This document shows, in pieces, positions 17,023 through 25,489 of a stretch of DNA of 64,000 nt. A program made the translations under genes and the position numbers. Source of the DNA: an uncultured Alphaproteobacteria bacterium. Lineage in GTDB: Bacteria; Pseudomonadota; Alphaproteobacteria; CAAHEQ01; UBA3637. Position 1 is the first letter of the stretch; every line of letters begins with the position of its first letter. Below the pieces are notes generated by a model. It was not told the origin of the DNA, did no database searches, and worked only from the letters and a program-made list of their open reading frames with translations. Location: assembly GCA_934203105.1 (NCBI GenBank), contig CAKPYQ010000003.1, positions 24,057-88,056 of the forward strand, in the 5' to 3' direction.

Positions 17023-18339
17023 ATGATAACAGAAGAAGATCTGGTCGGTAAATTAAATGTGTTGGACGCAACGGGACAGTATGACGAACTGTTGTATCAA
17101 ACGGACATTTATTTAAAAGAAAATCCTGACTTGGGCATTTTGTATTTGTACAAAGGAAATGCGTTGCGTGAAAAAGGCGATTTGGACGGTGCTTTGTCGG
17201 CGTATCGTTGGGCGATTATGTATGACCCGAACGATGCGGCTGCACGGACGAATTATGCGGCTGTTTTGTATTCGTTAAAAGATTATGTCGGGGCTTTGAA
17301 TGCGGCCGATGCCGCCATTATGATGGAACCGGATTTTCCCGATGCTTATTTGATTTCAGGTAATGTTTTGTCATTGTTGGGCTTTCCGGAACAAGCGATG
17401 TACGCTTATCATCACGCATTTGAATTTACGCCAAACAATATTGTTTTGGGGGCGTATGTGGCGGAATTGTATTCCAAACAAGACGAACCGGAAGAAGCAT
17501 TTAATTTGTTGATGCGTTTGTTGACGGATCACCCGAAAAACGCGGCACTTCATTTGCAAATGGCTGTTGCTTTGGCATTTTTTATGCAAAACGGCGTACA
17601 ATTGAAGGTCGTTGACGATTATGTTAAACGTTGGCAATCGAGCTTTGAGCACAATCCGTTTGTTCGCGAAATAGCGCCGGCGTTGTTGCAACATAATATG
17701 GGATATACGCCTTTGACATTAGAGCGGTTACAGGCGGCTTTTGATGATATGGCGCCCATTTATGATGAAGCCAATCAAGACGATGCGATTACCTTTATCA
17801 ATATGTTGGAAAACGCTTTGCGTCCGGTGTACGAAGGGCAAGAAAACCTGCGCGTGCTGGATATCGGTTGTGGCACGGGGCTTGGCGCTTACCCGATGCG
17901 CGAGTACACAAAGCAAGGCCAGCTGATAGGTGTTGATTTGTCGCAAAAATTATTGGAAATTGCGCGGGCAAAAAATATTTATTTACGAACGGAAATGTCC
18001 GATGTGTTGTACTTTATCGAACAAGAAAAAGCCCCCTTTGACACTTTGATTGCATCGGAATCAGTTCCTTTCTTTAAAGACTTGGAGCAGGCTTTTGCTG
18101 CTTTCAACAAAGCGCTTAAAGTCGGCGGATATTTTTTCTTTTCGGTAAAACGCAATTCGTTGAATAATGATGACGTTGTCTTGTATCCGCAATACAACTA
18201 TATTTTCTCGGAAAGCTATGTTCGTACGTCTTTGGAAAAGAACGGTTTTGAAATTCAATCCGTACAATCTATGCAGGACGGCTCTGACGAAATAATACAC
18301 GATAAAAGGTATTTTTACGTTGTTCGAAAAATAAAATAA
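17023..18339 (+). CDS. TPR protein with C-terminal SAM methyltransferase domain
   Basis: A 438-residue protein. Residues 1-200 contain about five tetratricopeptide-like repeats (for example LGILYLYKGNALREKGDLD, then AARTNYAAVLYSLKDYVGAL). Residues 235-438 form a class I methyltransferase with motif I LDIGCGTGLG near residue 279 and the acidic motif II GVDLSQKLLE. The best-known relatives are TPR-methyltransferases acting on unknown, often protein or small-molecule, substrates. It starts 10 bases after oadB and may be part of that operon, but a role linked to decarboxylase is only inferred from position. Confidence 0.85.
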   Translation: MITEEDLVGKLNVLDATGQYDELLYQTDIYLKENPDLGILYLYKGNALREKGDLDGALSAYRWAIMYDPNDAAARTNYAAVLYSLKDYVGALNAADAAIMMEPDFPDAYLISGNVLSLLGFPEQAMYAYHHAFEFTPNNIVLGAYVAELYSKQDEPEEAFNLLMRLLTDHPKNAALHLQMAVALAFFMQNGVQLKVVDDYVKRWQSSFEHNPFVREIAPALLQHNMGYTPLTLERLQAAFDDMAPIYDEANQDDAITFINMLENALRPVYEGQENLRVLDIGCGTGLGAYPMREYTKQGQLIGVDLSQKLLEIARAKNIYLRTEMSDVLYFIEQEKAPFDTLIASESVPFFKDLEQAFAAFNKALKVGGYFFFSVKRNSLNNDDVVLYPQYNYIFSESYVRTSLEKNGFEIQSVQSMQDGSDEIIHDKRYFYVVRKIK

Positions 18340-18346
18340 AAAATAC

Positions 18347-18375
18347 TTGACAAAAACGAAATGCTTTGATATAGT
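18347..18375 (+). promoter_or_regulatory. Strong sigma-70-type promoter
   Basis: TTGACA (18347-18352), exactly 17 bases, TATAGT (18370-18375). It begins 8 bases after the methyltransferase stop and drives a short non-coding unit that ends at the terminator at 18446. Confidence 0.75.
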
Positions 18376-18381
18376 GATTGT

Positions 18382-18480
18382 TATCAAGAAAGGAACTCCC
18401 CTTTATTTTTCATATATCTCCTTTTTTGATTAGTTGTTCAGGAAACCCCCTTGACTTTTAATAGACAAGGGGGCTTTTTT
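18382..18480 (+). ncRNA. Candidate small RNA (promoter-terminator unit A)
   Basis: About 100 bases between a near-consensus promoter and a strong intrinsic terminator with no convincing reading frame. It contains a pyrimidine-rich CATATATCTCCTTTTTT stretch before the terminator stem. A similarly built unit is at 25375-25463. It could be a regulatory RNA or a short leader left before ssb, but the terminator makes readthrough to ssb unlikely. The remaining bases to the ssb start (18481-18664) show nothing clear except AT-rich runs and possible weak ssb promoter boxes near 18607-18637. Confidence 0.45.
18446..18480 (+). terminator. Intrinsic terminator of unit A
   Basis: Perfect stem CCCCCTTG (18446-18453) and CAAGGGGG (18466-18473), a 12-base loop, then CTTTTTT. 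Confidence 0.85.
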
Positions 18481-18664
18481 ATCTTTGCACTTTCGTTTTC
18501 AAAGGCAGGTTTATATCTGATAAATAAGGTTTTTTTGCCTTGCTTTTTTGCGGGTGTTTTTTTATAAAAAATTTTTGAAAAAAATGTTAAAAAAAGCTTT
18601 TCTTTTTTGCAAAAAAAGGCTATGCTGACAGTATGTATAAACCAGAAAAGAAAAGGATAAAAAA

Positions 18665-19129
18665 ATGGCTGGAAGTATAAATAAAGTAGTGTTGGTTGGT
18701 AATTTGGGACGTGATCCGGAAATCCGTCATACAAATAACGGTAAAAAGATTGCCAGTTTTTCTGTGGCTACGTCTGATGTATGGAAAGATGCAAACGGCG
18801 AACGCCAAGAAAAAACCGAATGGCATCGCATTGTTGTTTTCAATCCCAGCACGGCCGATTTTGTTGAACGTTATTTGAAAAAAGGTTCAAAAGTTTATGT
18901 GGAAGGTTCTTTGCAAACGCGCAAATGGACGGATAACAGCGGTCAAGACAAATACACAACGGAAATCGTTGTCGGTAATTTCAAAGGTGAAATTGTTTTG
19001 TTGGACGGACGCACTGACGGTGTCGGTGATTCTTCTTTGGCCGGTGCTGCGGACAGCGGTTGGGACAGTGCGCCTGCCGGTGATAATGCAGCTCCTGCGG
19101 CTGATTTTAATGACGAGATTCCGTTTTAA
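18665..19129 (+). CDS. ssb: Single-stranded DNA-binding protein
   Basis: A 154-residue SSB. The OB fold covers about residues 1-110, beginning MAGSINKVVLVGNLGRDPEI and including EKTEWHRIVVF and YVEGSLQTRKW. A Gly/Ala/Asp-rich tail ends in the acidic tip DFNDEIPF, which recruits partner proteins such as RecO, RecJ and primase. It coats single-stranded DNA in replication and repair. It is near gyrA and recJ on the same strand. Confidence 0.96.
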   Translation: MAGSINKVVLVGNLGRDPEIRHTNNGKKIASFSVATSDVWKDANGERQEKTEWHRIVVFNPSTADFVERYLKKGSKVYVEGSLQTRKWTDNSGQDKYTTEIVVGNFKGEIVLLDGRTDGVGDSSLAGAADSGWDSAPAGDNAAPAADFNDEIPF

Positions 19130-19184
19130 TTTACGTAATCGCTTGTATTTAAAGAAAATTTTAAAGTTTAAACAAAGGTGAGCT

Positions 19185-21995
19185 ATGACTGATACAAGTA
19201 CATTGACAACAGACATTGTGCCTGTTGCGATTGAAGAGGAAATGCGAAAGTCTTATTTGGACTATGCGATGAGCGTGATTGTTTCGCGTGCGTTGCCGGA
19301 CGTCCGCGACGGTTTAAAGCCGGTTCATCGACGTATTTTGTGGTCAATGCACGAAAACGGCTATGATTACAACAAACCGTTCAGAAAATCGGCCCGTATC
19401 GTCGGTGATGTTATGGGTAAATATCACCCCCACGGTGACAGCGCAATTTATGAAGCGATGGTTCGTTTGGCACAAGATTTTTCAATGCGCTTGCCTTTGA
19501 TTGCGTCGCAAGGTAACTTTGGTTCTATGGACGGCGATAAAGCGGCGGCTATGCGTTATACAGAAGCCAGATTGGCGTTGTCTTCGCATTGGTTGTTGGA
19601 AGATATCGATAAAGACACCGTGGATTTTCGCCCGAACTATGATGAAACGTGTGCCGAACCGGTGGTGTTGCCTGCACGTTTTCCGAACTTGCTTGTGAAC
19701 GGGTCGGGCGGTATTGCTGTCGGTATGGCGACAAACATTGCGCCGCATAACTTGGGCGAAGTGTTGGACGCTTGTATTGCTATGGTGGATAATCCCGATA
19801 TTACAGTCGAAGAATTATACGAAATTGTGCCGGCTCCGGATTTTCCGACGGGCGGTATCATCTTGGGTCGCGGTGCGGCCAGAAGCGCAGCTTTAACCGG
19901 TCGCGGATCGATTATAATGCGCGGGCGTGCAACGATTGAAGAAATTAAAAAAGACAAAAACGCGATTGTGATTACGGAAATTCCGTATCAAGTCAACAAA
20001 GCGGCCATGATCCAACGTATGGCCGAATTGGTGAAAGAAAAAGTCATTGAAGGCATTTCCGATTTGCGTGATGAATCCGATCGTCAAGGTGTGCGCGTGG
20101 TTGTCGAATTAAAGCGTGAAGCGCAGCCCGATGTTGTTTTGAATCAGTTGTATAAATACACGCCGTTGCAAACCAGCTTCCCTGTTAACTCTTTGGCTTT
20201 GAATAACGGGCGTCCGGAAATGATGAATTTGCACGATATTATTTCGGCGTTTATTGCTTTCCGCGAAGAAGTGATCCGTCGCCGGACGATTTTTGAGTTG
20301 GGCAAAGCGCGTGATAGAGCGCATTTATTGGTTGGTTTAGCGATTGCGGTTGCGAATATCGATCGTGTGATCGAGATGATTAAAGGCGCTCCTGATCCGG
20401 CAGTTGCCAAAGCGCAATTGATGGAAACGAAGTGGGACGCGGCCGATGTGACGGCTTTGATTGATTTGATTGATGAGCCGGACAGAAAAATTGTTGACGG
20501 GCATTATATGCTCTCCGAAGCGCAAGCCAAAGGTATTTTGGATTTGAAATTGCAACGTTTAACCGGTTTGGAACGTGACAAGATCCACGGCGAAGTCGGG
20601 GAATTGAGCGAACAAATTAAAGAGCTGTTATTTATTTTATCTTCACATCAACGTTTGTATGAAATTATGCGTGAAGAGTTTATCCAAGTCAAAAACGACT
20701 TTGCAACCCCGCGTAAAACGACGATTGAAGAGGGCGAATTCGACCAAGATATGGAAGATTTAATCCCGCGTGAAGATATGGTTATCACGGTTACCAATAC
20801 GGGCTATATCAAGCGTGTTCCGGTGAATACTTACCACGCGCAACATCGTGGCGGAAAAGGCCGAAGCGGTATGTCGACTCGTGAAGAAGATGCAGTTTCA
20901 AAATTATTTGTTGCTTGCACGCACGATCCGATTTTGTTCTTCTCTTCCAAAGGTATGGTTTATAAGATGAAAGCTTATCGTTTACCAGAAGGAACTCCGC
21001 AAAGTTTGGGTAAAGCTTTGATTAACTTGTTGCCGTTGGAACAAGGCGAAACAATTTCGACAATTTTACGTTTGCCGGAAAAATTGGAAGATTGCGAAGG
21101 CTTGTCCGTTATGTTTGCGACGGCTTCGGGGAATATTCGCCGCAACCGTTTGGACGATTTTTATAAAGTGATGAGCAATGGTAAAATTGCGATGAAGTTG
21201 GACGAAGGCGATAAATTGGTCGATGTTCAAATCTGCAATGAAAACCAAGATATTTTGTTGGCTGCGGCCGGCGGGCGTTGTGTCCGTTGTCCGGTGACTG
21301 ACGTTCGTATTTTCGAATCGCGCTCTTCAACCGGTGTGCGCGGTATGAAGTTAGCGGACGGTGATCGCGTAATTTCAATGAGCGTTTTGGAACACGTCAA
21401 AGCGGAAATTGATAAACGTGATGCTTATTTGAAAATGTCAATTGCAAAGCGTCGTGCTTTGGGTGGCGTCGATGATGGTGAAGATACGGCGGAAGTCGAA
21501 AGCACATCAGAAGTGACTTTGACGGACGAAGAGTTTAACCAAATGGCGGCGGACGAACAATTTATTTTAACTGTGACGACGGCCGGTTTGGGCAAACGTT
21601 CTTCTGCTTATCAATACCGGATTACGTCTCGGGGTACGCAAGGCGTGACGAACATTGATACAACAAAAGTTCCGGCCGAAGTCGTTGCTTCTATGCCGGT
21701 GACGGACGATGAGCATGTGATGATGGTCACCGACGCGGGGCAATTGATCCGTATGCGTGTTGCGGACATTCGCATTGTCGGTCGTAATTCAAAAGGCGTG
21801 ATTTTGTTCCGTTTAGGCAAAGGTGAAAAAGTGGTTTCTGTATCGGCCGTAAAAGATTATGGCGAAGATGAAGAAAGCGCTGACAGTGCTGCTGACGCCG
21901 ACGAAAACGGATCGATTGGCGTGCCGGATACTGCTGTAACCCAAGCGCAAGATCAACAACAACCAGAGGAGGAAAACAATGAAGAAAATAATTAG
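19185..21995 (+). CDS. gyrA: DNA gyrase subunit A
   Basis: A 936-residue type II topoisomerase A subunit. The catalytic Tyr is in AAAMRYTEARLA near residue 125. The quinolone pocket reads HPHGDSAIYEAMVRLAQ: the usual Ser is present and the position of E. coli Asp87 is Glu. The C-terminal pinwheel has the GyrA box variant QHRGGKGRSGM near residue 560. The tail is acidic (DEESADSAADADENG). Its last 17 bases overlap the start of the next gene. Confidence 0.97.
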   Translation: MTDTSTLTTDIVPVAIEEEMRKSYLDYAMSVIVSRALPDVRDGLKPVHRRILWSMHENGYDYNKPFRKSARIVGDVMGKYHPHGDSAIYEAMVRLAQDFSMRLPLIASQGNFGSMDGDKAAAMRYTEARLALSSHWLLEDIDKDTVDFRPNYDETCAEPVVLPARFPNLLVNGSGGIAVGMATNIAPHNLGEVLDACIAMVDNPDITVEELYEIVPAPDFPTGGIILGRGAARSAALTGRGSIIMRGRATIEEIKKDKNAIVITEIPYQVNKAAMIQRMAELVKEKVIEGISDLRDESDRQGVRVVVELKREAQPDVVLNQLYKYTPLQTSFPVNSLALNNGRPEMMNLHDIISAFIAFREEVIRRRTIFELGKARDRAHLLVGLAIAVANIDRVIEMIKGAPDPAVAKAQLMETKWDAADVTALIDLIDEPDRKIVDGHYMLSEAQAKGILDLKLQRLTGLERDKIHGEVGELSEQIKELLFILSSHQRLYEIMREEFIQVKNDFATPRKTTIEEGEFDQDMEDLIPREDMVITVTNTGYIKRVPVNTYHAQHRGGKGRSGMSTREEDAVSKLFVACTHDPILFFSSKGMVYKMKAYRLPEGTPQSLGKALINLLPLEQGETISTILRLPEKLEDCEGLSVMFATASGNIRRNRLDDFYKVMSNGKIAMKLDEGDKLVDVQICNENQDILLAAAGGRCVRCPVTDVRIFESRSSTGVRGMKLADGDRVISMSVLEHVKAEIDKRDAYLKMSIAKRRALGGVDDGEDTAEVESTSEVTLTDEEFNQMAADEQFILTVTTAGLGKRSSAYQYRITSRGTQGVTNIDTTKVPAEVVASMPVTDDEHVMMVTDAGQLIRMRVADIRIVGRNSKGVILFRLGKGEKVVSVSAVKDYGEDEESADSAADADENGSIGVPDTAVTQAQDQQQPEEENNEENN

Positions 21996-22518
21996 TTTGT
22001 TAATCGGTTTATGTTTAATTTCAACAGGAGTAAATGCTATGGATAAAGAAAATACATTATATATGGATTTGGATTACGGCAGAGTCGTTATTGAAATGTT
22101 CCCTGACGTTGCGCCGAACCATGTTGCACGGATTAAACAATTAACGCGTCAAGGCTTTTATGACGGTATTGTATTCCACCGTGTGATTGACGGTTTTATG
22201 GCTCAAACGGGCGATCCGACGGGAACCGGTATGGGCGGCAGCGGCAAAAATTTAAAGGCTGAGTTTAACAATATGGCGCATGTACGCGGTACGGTTTCTA
22301 TGGCGCGCGCAAGCGATCCGGATTCAGCCGACAGTCAGTTCTTTATTTGTTTTGACAATGCGCGTTTTTTGGACGGCCAATACACCGTTTGGGGCAAGGT
22401 TGTTAAGGGTATGGAATACGTCGATATGATTAAAAAAGGAAACAGCAATGCAAACGGCGCGGTTACCAATCCGGACAAGATTGTAAAGATGCGTGTTGCT
22501 GCTGACGTTAAAGAATAA
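21979..22518 (+). CDS. Periplasmic peptidyl-prolyl cis-trans isomerase, cyclophilin type
   Basis: A 179-residue cyclophilin with a signal peptide (residues 1-20; cleavage near VNA). The fold signatures are FHRVIDGFMAQTGDPTGTGMGG and SADSQFFICFDNARFLDGQYTVWG, with the catalytic Arg in FHRVI. It catalyses proline isomerisation in exported proteins. The ATG at 21979 lies inside the end of gyrA and has CAGAGGAGG just upstream, so the two genes are coupled. Confidence 0.92.
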   Translation: MKKIISLLIGLCLISTGVNAMDKENTLYMDLDYGRVVIEMFPDVAPNHVARIKQLTRQGFYDGIVFHRVIDGFMAQTGDPTGTGMGGSGKNLKAEFNNMAHVRGTVSMARASDPDSADSQFFICFDNARFLDGQYTVWGKVVKGMEYVDMIKKGNSNANGAVTNPDKIVKMRVAADVKE

Positions 22519-22540
22519 TTTTTATCTTTTTTTTAAAGTA

Positions 22541-22576
22541 AAATCCCCGTTGATTATCGGCGGGGATTTTTTTTAT
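22541..22576 (+). terminator. Intrinsic terminator after gyrA-cyclophilin
   Basis: Stem AAATCCCCG (22541-22549) and CGGGGATTT (22561-22569) followed by a run of eight T. Confidence 0.85.
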
Positions 22577-22622
22577 ATTTTAGATGCTTTTGCCGCGCGG
22601 CAGATTTATTTTGAAAAAATCC

Positions 22623-22652
22623 TTGCAATTTGCTTTTGTTTGGGCGTATGAT
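22623..22652 (+). promoter_or_regulatory. Promoter of recJ
   Basis: TTGCAA (22623-22628), an 18-base spacer and TATGAT (22647-22652), located between the terminator and the recJ start. Confidence 0.5.
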
Positions 22653-22686
22653 GAAAATATCAGTACGAAAGAAAGGTAAAGTAAAA

Positions 22687-24462
22687 ATGGTTGTGTTAGG
22701 TGTTGAAAAGTCGTTATCGAATAAAAAATGGGTGCATCGCGGAGCTGATGAAAAGTTAATTGCTCAAATGGTGCAACGGTTTGATTTTCCGGAAGTTTTG
22801 GCGCGTATTTTGGTTTCAAGGCAAGTTGGAATCGATAAAATGGAACGATTTTTATCACCGACTTTGCGCAACGATTTGCCGAATCCGGAAAGCTTAAAAG
22901 ATGTTGAAAAGACCGCCCGCCGAATAGCCGATTCGATTGAACGAGGTGAGGAAATCGGTATTATGGGGGATTATGACGTCGACGGAGCTACTTCCAGTGC
23001 TTTATTAAAGTTGTTTTTGCAAAGCACCGGCACGAAAACGCGTACTTTCATTCCTGATCGAGATGACGGCTATGGCCCAAATGTCAAGAAAATGCAAGAA
23101 TTTTATGACGCCGGTATTCGCTTGGTGGCGACGGTTGATTGCGGTATGACGGCTTTTGAGCCGATCGATTTCGGTACAAAGCTGGGCTTGGATATCGTGA
23201 TTATCGACCACCACGAACCGGAGCGCAGTTTGCCCAATGCTTATGCTGTTGTCAATCCGAAACGGCTTGACGAAGATCCGCATCATCCATGTCATGCTAT
23301 GGCGGCGGTGGGGGTTGTGTTTTTGGTTGTGGTTGAAATCAATAAAATATTGCGTCAACGCGGGTTTTATGATGATAAAATAAAAGAACCGGATTTGCGC
23401 AAATGGTTGGATTTGGTGGCTTTTGGGACGGTGTGTGATGTCGTTCCGTTAAAAGGTGTCAACCGATTGTTTGTTAAAACCGGATTAAAACAAGCTTTGA
23501 CCCGGCAAAATGTCGGCCTAAAAGCTTTGTCGCAATTATCAAAGATACACGAACAAATTACGTCATATCATTTGGGGTATATTTTGGGGCCTCGCATTAA
23601 CGCCGGCGGTCGAGTCGGTAAGTCGGATTTAGGTATGCGCTTATTATCGACTTTTGATGAGGTTGAAGCGGCGATGATCGCCAATGAATTGGAAGAATTA
23701 AACGTTTTGCGGCGCACGATCGAAAGCGAAGTTTTAGAACAGGCCGTTGAACAAGCACAACAGGATATTGACGCCGGCAATCCGTTTATTTTGGTGTGCG
23801 GTGAAAATTGGCATCAAGGTGTGGTCGGAATTGTCGCGGGCCGGTTAAAAGAGCGCTTTAATTTACCGTCTTTTGTTTTAAGCATAGAAGGGGACGACGC
23901 CAAAGGATCCAGCCGATCTGTCCCCGGGGTTGATTTGGGAACATTGGTCATTACGGCTATGCAAAAAGGGATTTTATCGCGTGGGGGTGGTCACCCTATG
24001 GCGGCGGGATTTTCTTTGGAAACGGGAAGAATCGAGGAGTTTAGAGCATTTTTAAAAGATTATATCTCGACGCATTGCTGGGTTGAATCGGACGCGCCGA
24101 AAGAGTTGATGATTGACGGCATTTTAGATGTTGGAGCCGTGAATGTTGATTTATTGAATAAAATCAGCCAACTTGAACCGTATGGAGAAGGCAACGAAGA
24201 GCCGACTTTTGTTGTCCAAGATGTTTTATTGTCGAAAACAATTTTGACCAAAAACGGCCATATTATTTGCAAATTTTCCGGCAAAGGCGGCGGTTATTTG
24301 GACGCGGTTTGTTTCAGGTCGGCCAATACGCCGACGGGGCAAATGTTGCTTTCTAATCCCGCGGGACAACACTATCATGTCGCTGGACAATTGCGACTTG
24401 ATACTTGGAACGGGCAAAACAAAGTCCAATTGATTATGAATGACATTGCTTTGGCCGTGTAG
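22687..24462 (+). CDS. recJ: Single-stranded-DNA-specific exonuclease RecJ
   Basis: A 591-residue 5'-3' exonuclease of the DHH superfamily. Start ATG 22687 is preferred because it follows AAAGGTAAAG; a longer frame from 22630 overlaps the promoter. DHH motifs are GDYDVDGATSSALL (about residue 97) and VIIDHHEPE (about 176); the DHHA1 part has GGGHPMAAGF near 435, and a C-terminal OB fold follows. RecJ works with RecO and SSB, both encoded in this window, in gap repair and mismatch excision. Confidence 0.96.
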   Translation: MVVLGVEKSLSNKKWVHRGADEKLIAQMVQRFDFPEVLARILVSRQVGIDKMERFLSPTLRNDLPNPESLKDVEKTARRIADSIERGEEIGIMGDYDVDGATSSALLKLFLQSTGTKTRTFIPDRDDGYGPNVKKMQEFYDAGIRLVATVDCGMTAFEPIDFGTKLGLDIVIIDHHEPERSLPNAYAVVNPKRLDEDPHHPCHAMAAVGVVFLVVVEINKILRQRGFYDDKIKEPDLRKWLDLVAFGTVCDVVPLKGVNRLFVKTGLKQALTRQNVGLKALSQLSKIHEQITSYHLGYILGPRINAGGRVGKSDLGMRLLSTFDEVEAAMIANELEELNVLRRTIESEVLEQAVEQAQQDIDAGNPFILVCGENWHQGVVGIVAGRLKERFNLPSFVLSIEGDDAKGSSRSVPGVDLGTLVITAMQKGILSRGGGHPMAAGFSLETGRIEEFRAFLKDYISTHCWVESDAPKELMIDGILDVGAVNVDLLNKISQLEPYGEGNEEPTFVVQDVLLSKTILTKNGHIICKFSGKGGGYLDAVCFRSANTPTGQMLLSNPAGQHYHVAGQLRLDTWNGQNKVQLIMNDIALAV

Positions 24463-24484
24463 TGGCGGGGCTTTTGCAAAGGTT

Positions 24485-25219
24485 TTATTCTTTGTCGCGC
24501 CATACAATGCGAATTCGCGAAAATTCGCGCGTTTTATCCAACGACATAATTTGATGCAAAGTTTGATTGCCGTCAATTTGCGTCAAAACCAATATTTCAT
24601 CACCAAAAAAGGCGGGCTTTTTAAAAGATATTTGCATATCCTCGATTTCGTGTGTTTCTCTGAAATTATGCGGAACGCCTTCGCTTGCCCACACGGGGTA
24701 GATTGCGTTGTTGACGTGTTTGTTAATATCGATGTCATCATAGCGAACATAAAAATGTTTTTCAAAATCAACGCGCAACGGTTCGGGGATTTTGGGGAAC
24801 GTGCTTTGCAACGCGCGTTCGGGCAAAGCCGTCAAAGACCCGACATTGTTTTTTGTGGGTTGAGGGCGTCCCGAATGAATATCGATCAATACCCATTGAC
24901 TGGTTGCCGTAAACAGTGAATTGCCTTCGTTATCCATCACATTGAAATCGCGGATTGCCGCAACCGGCGTTAAGCCCGACGGCCACGTTTGAAACGTGAT
25001 TTTATCCCCCCATTTGGGGCGTTTGTTGATGTGCAGCGCATATCCGGCACCGACCCAACACATATTTTTTTCAATGAAAAATTTATATCCGACATTTAAT
25101 TCTTCGGCGTGAAAATCCGCCGTGTTTTGCAGCAAATTAAACAAAGTCAGCAAACGCAGCTTTCCTTCTTGGTCGCATTCATAGCTGTAAACAATGTGGT
25201 TTTGAATAAATTTTTCCAT
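24485..25219 (-). CDS. Acyl-ACP thioesterase (FatA/FatB-like)
   Basis: A 244-residue double hot-dog protein. The second repeat contains YDDIDINKHVNNAIYPVWA, which carries the Asn-His pair of plant and bacterial acyl-ACP thioesterases (DxNxHVNN). The first repeat has SQWVLIDIHSGRPQP. It should release free fatty acids from acyl-ACP in the cytoplasm. It is convergent with recJ (22-base gap) and has a clear promoter at 25247-25275. Confidence 0.9.
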   Translation of the reverse strand: MEKFIQNHIVYSYECDQEGKLRLLTLFNLLQNTADFHAEELNVGYKFFIEKNMCWVGAGYALHINKRPKWGDKITFQTWPSGLTPVAAIRDFNVMDNEGNSLFTATSQWVLIDIHSGRPQPTKNNVGSLTALPERALQSTFPKIPEPLRVDFEKHFYVRYDDIDINKHVNNAIYPVWASEGVPHNFRETHEIEDMQISFKKPAFFGDEILVLTQIDGNQTLHQIMSLDKTREFSRIRIVWRDKE

Positions 25220-25246
25220 TTTTTTTGCCTTTCTTTTTTTTTGGCT

Positions 25247-25275
25247 ATTTTAGCAAAAATCGCCCCCCTCATCAA
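25247..25275 (-). promoter_or_regulatory. Promoter of the acyl-ACP thioesterase gene
   Basis: Minus strand TTGATG (25270-25275), 17 bases including a G run, TAAAAT (25247-25252), 28 bases before the start codon. Confidence 0.6.
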
Positions 25276-25339
25276 GGATAAAATAAAGAAACTTTAATGA
25301 CAAATGACGGAATAATTTCTTGTGATAGGAAAATAATCC

Positions 25340-25368
25340 TTGACATTTAACCCAAAATATGATATAAG
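25340..25368 (+). promoter_or_regulatory. Strong promoter of unit B
   Basis: TTGACA (25340-25345), 17 bases, TATAAG (25363-25368). Confidence 0.7.
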
Positions 25369-25374
25369 AAGTAC

Positions 25375-25463
25375 TGTTAATCGGCACAAGTATATCTTTT
25401 TTTTAAGGGATTGCTTGTGTTTTTTTATGGCCCTTGGATTTGTGTGTCCAAGGGCTTTTTTTT
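25375..25463 (+). ncRNA. Candidate small RNA or attenuator leader (unit B)
   Basis: About 90 bases from a strong promoter to an intrinsic terminator, with no reading frame of note. It shares layout and short stretches with unit A at 18382-18480 (TGTTA shortly after the start, TATATCT followed by a T run, then a CCCTTG terminator stem). Because the phage tail-fibre gene starts 27 bases after the terminator T run and has no other visible promoter, unit B could also be an attenuated leader of that gene. Confidence 0.45.
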
Positions 25464-25464
25464 T
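25430..25464 (+). terminator. Intrinsic terminator of unit B
   Basis: Perfect stem GCCCTTGGA (25430-25438) and TCCAAGGGC (25447-25455), 8-base loop, then nine T. Confidence 0.85.
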
Positions 25465-25489
25465 ATTGCAATAAAGAAAGGAGAATATT

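Noticed and set aside
19482..20555. Long open frames antisense to gyrA and other conserved genes
   Set aside because: They have no RBS or family signature and lie opposite conserved coding sequence; they are composition artefacts.
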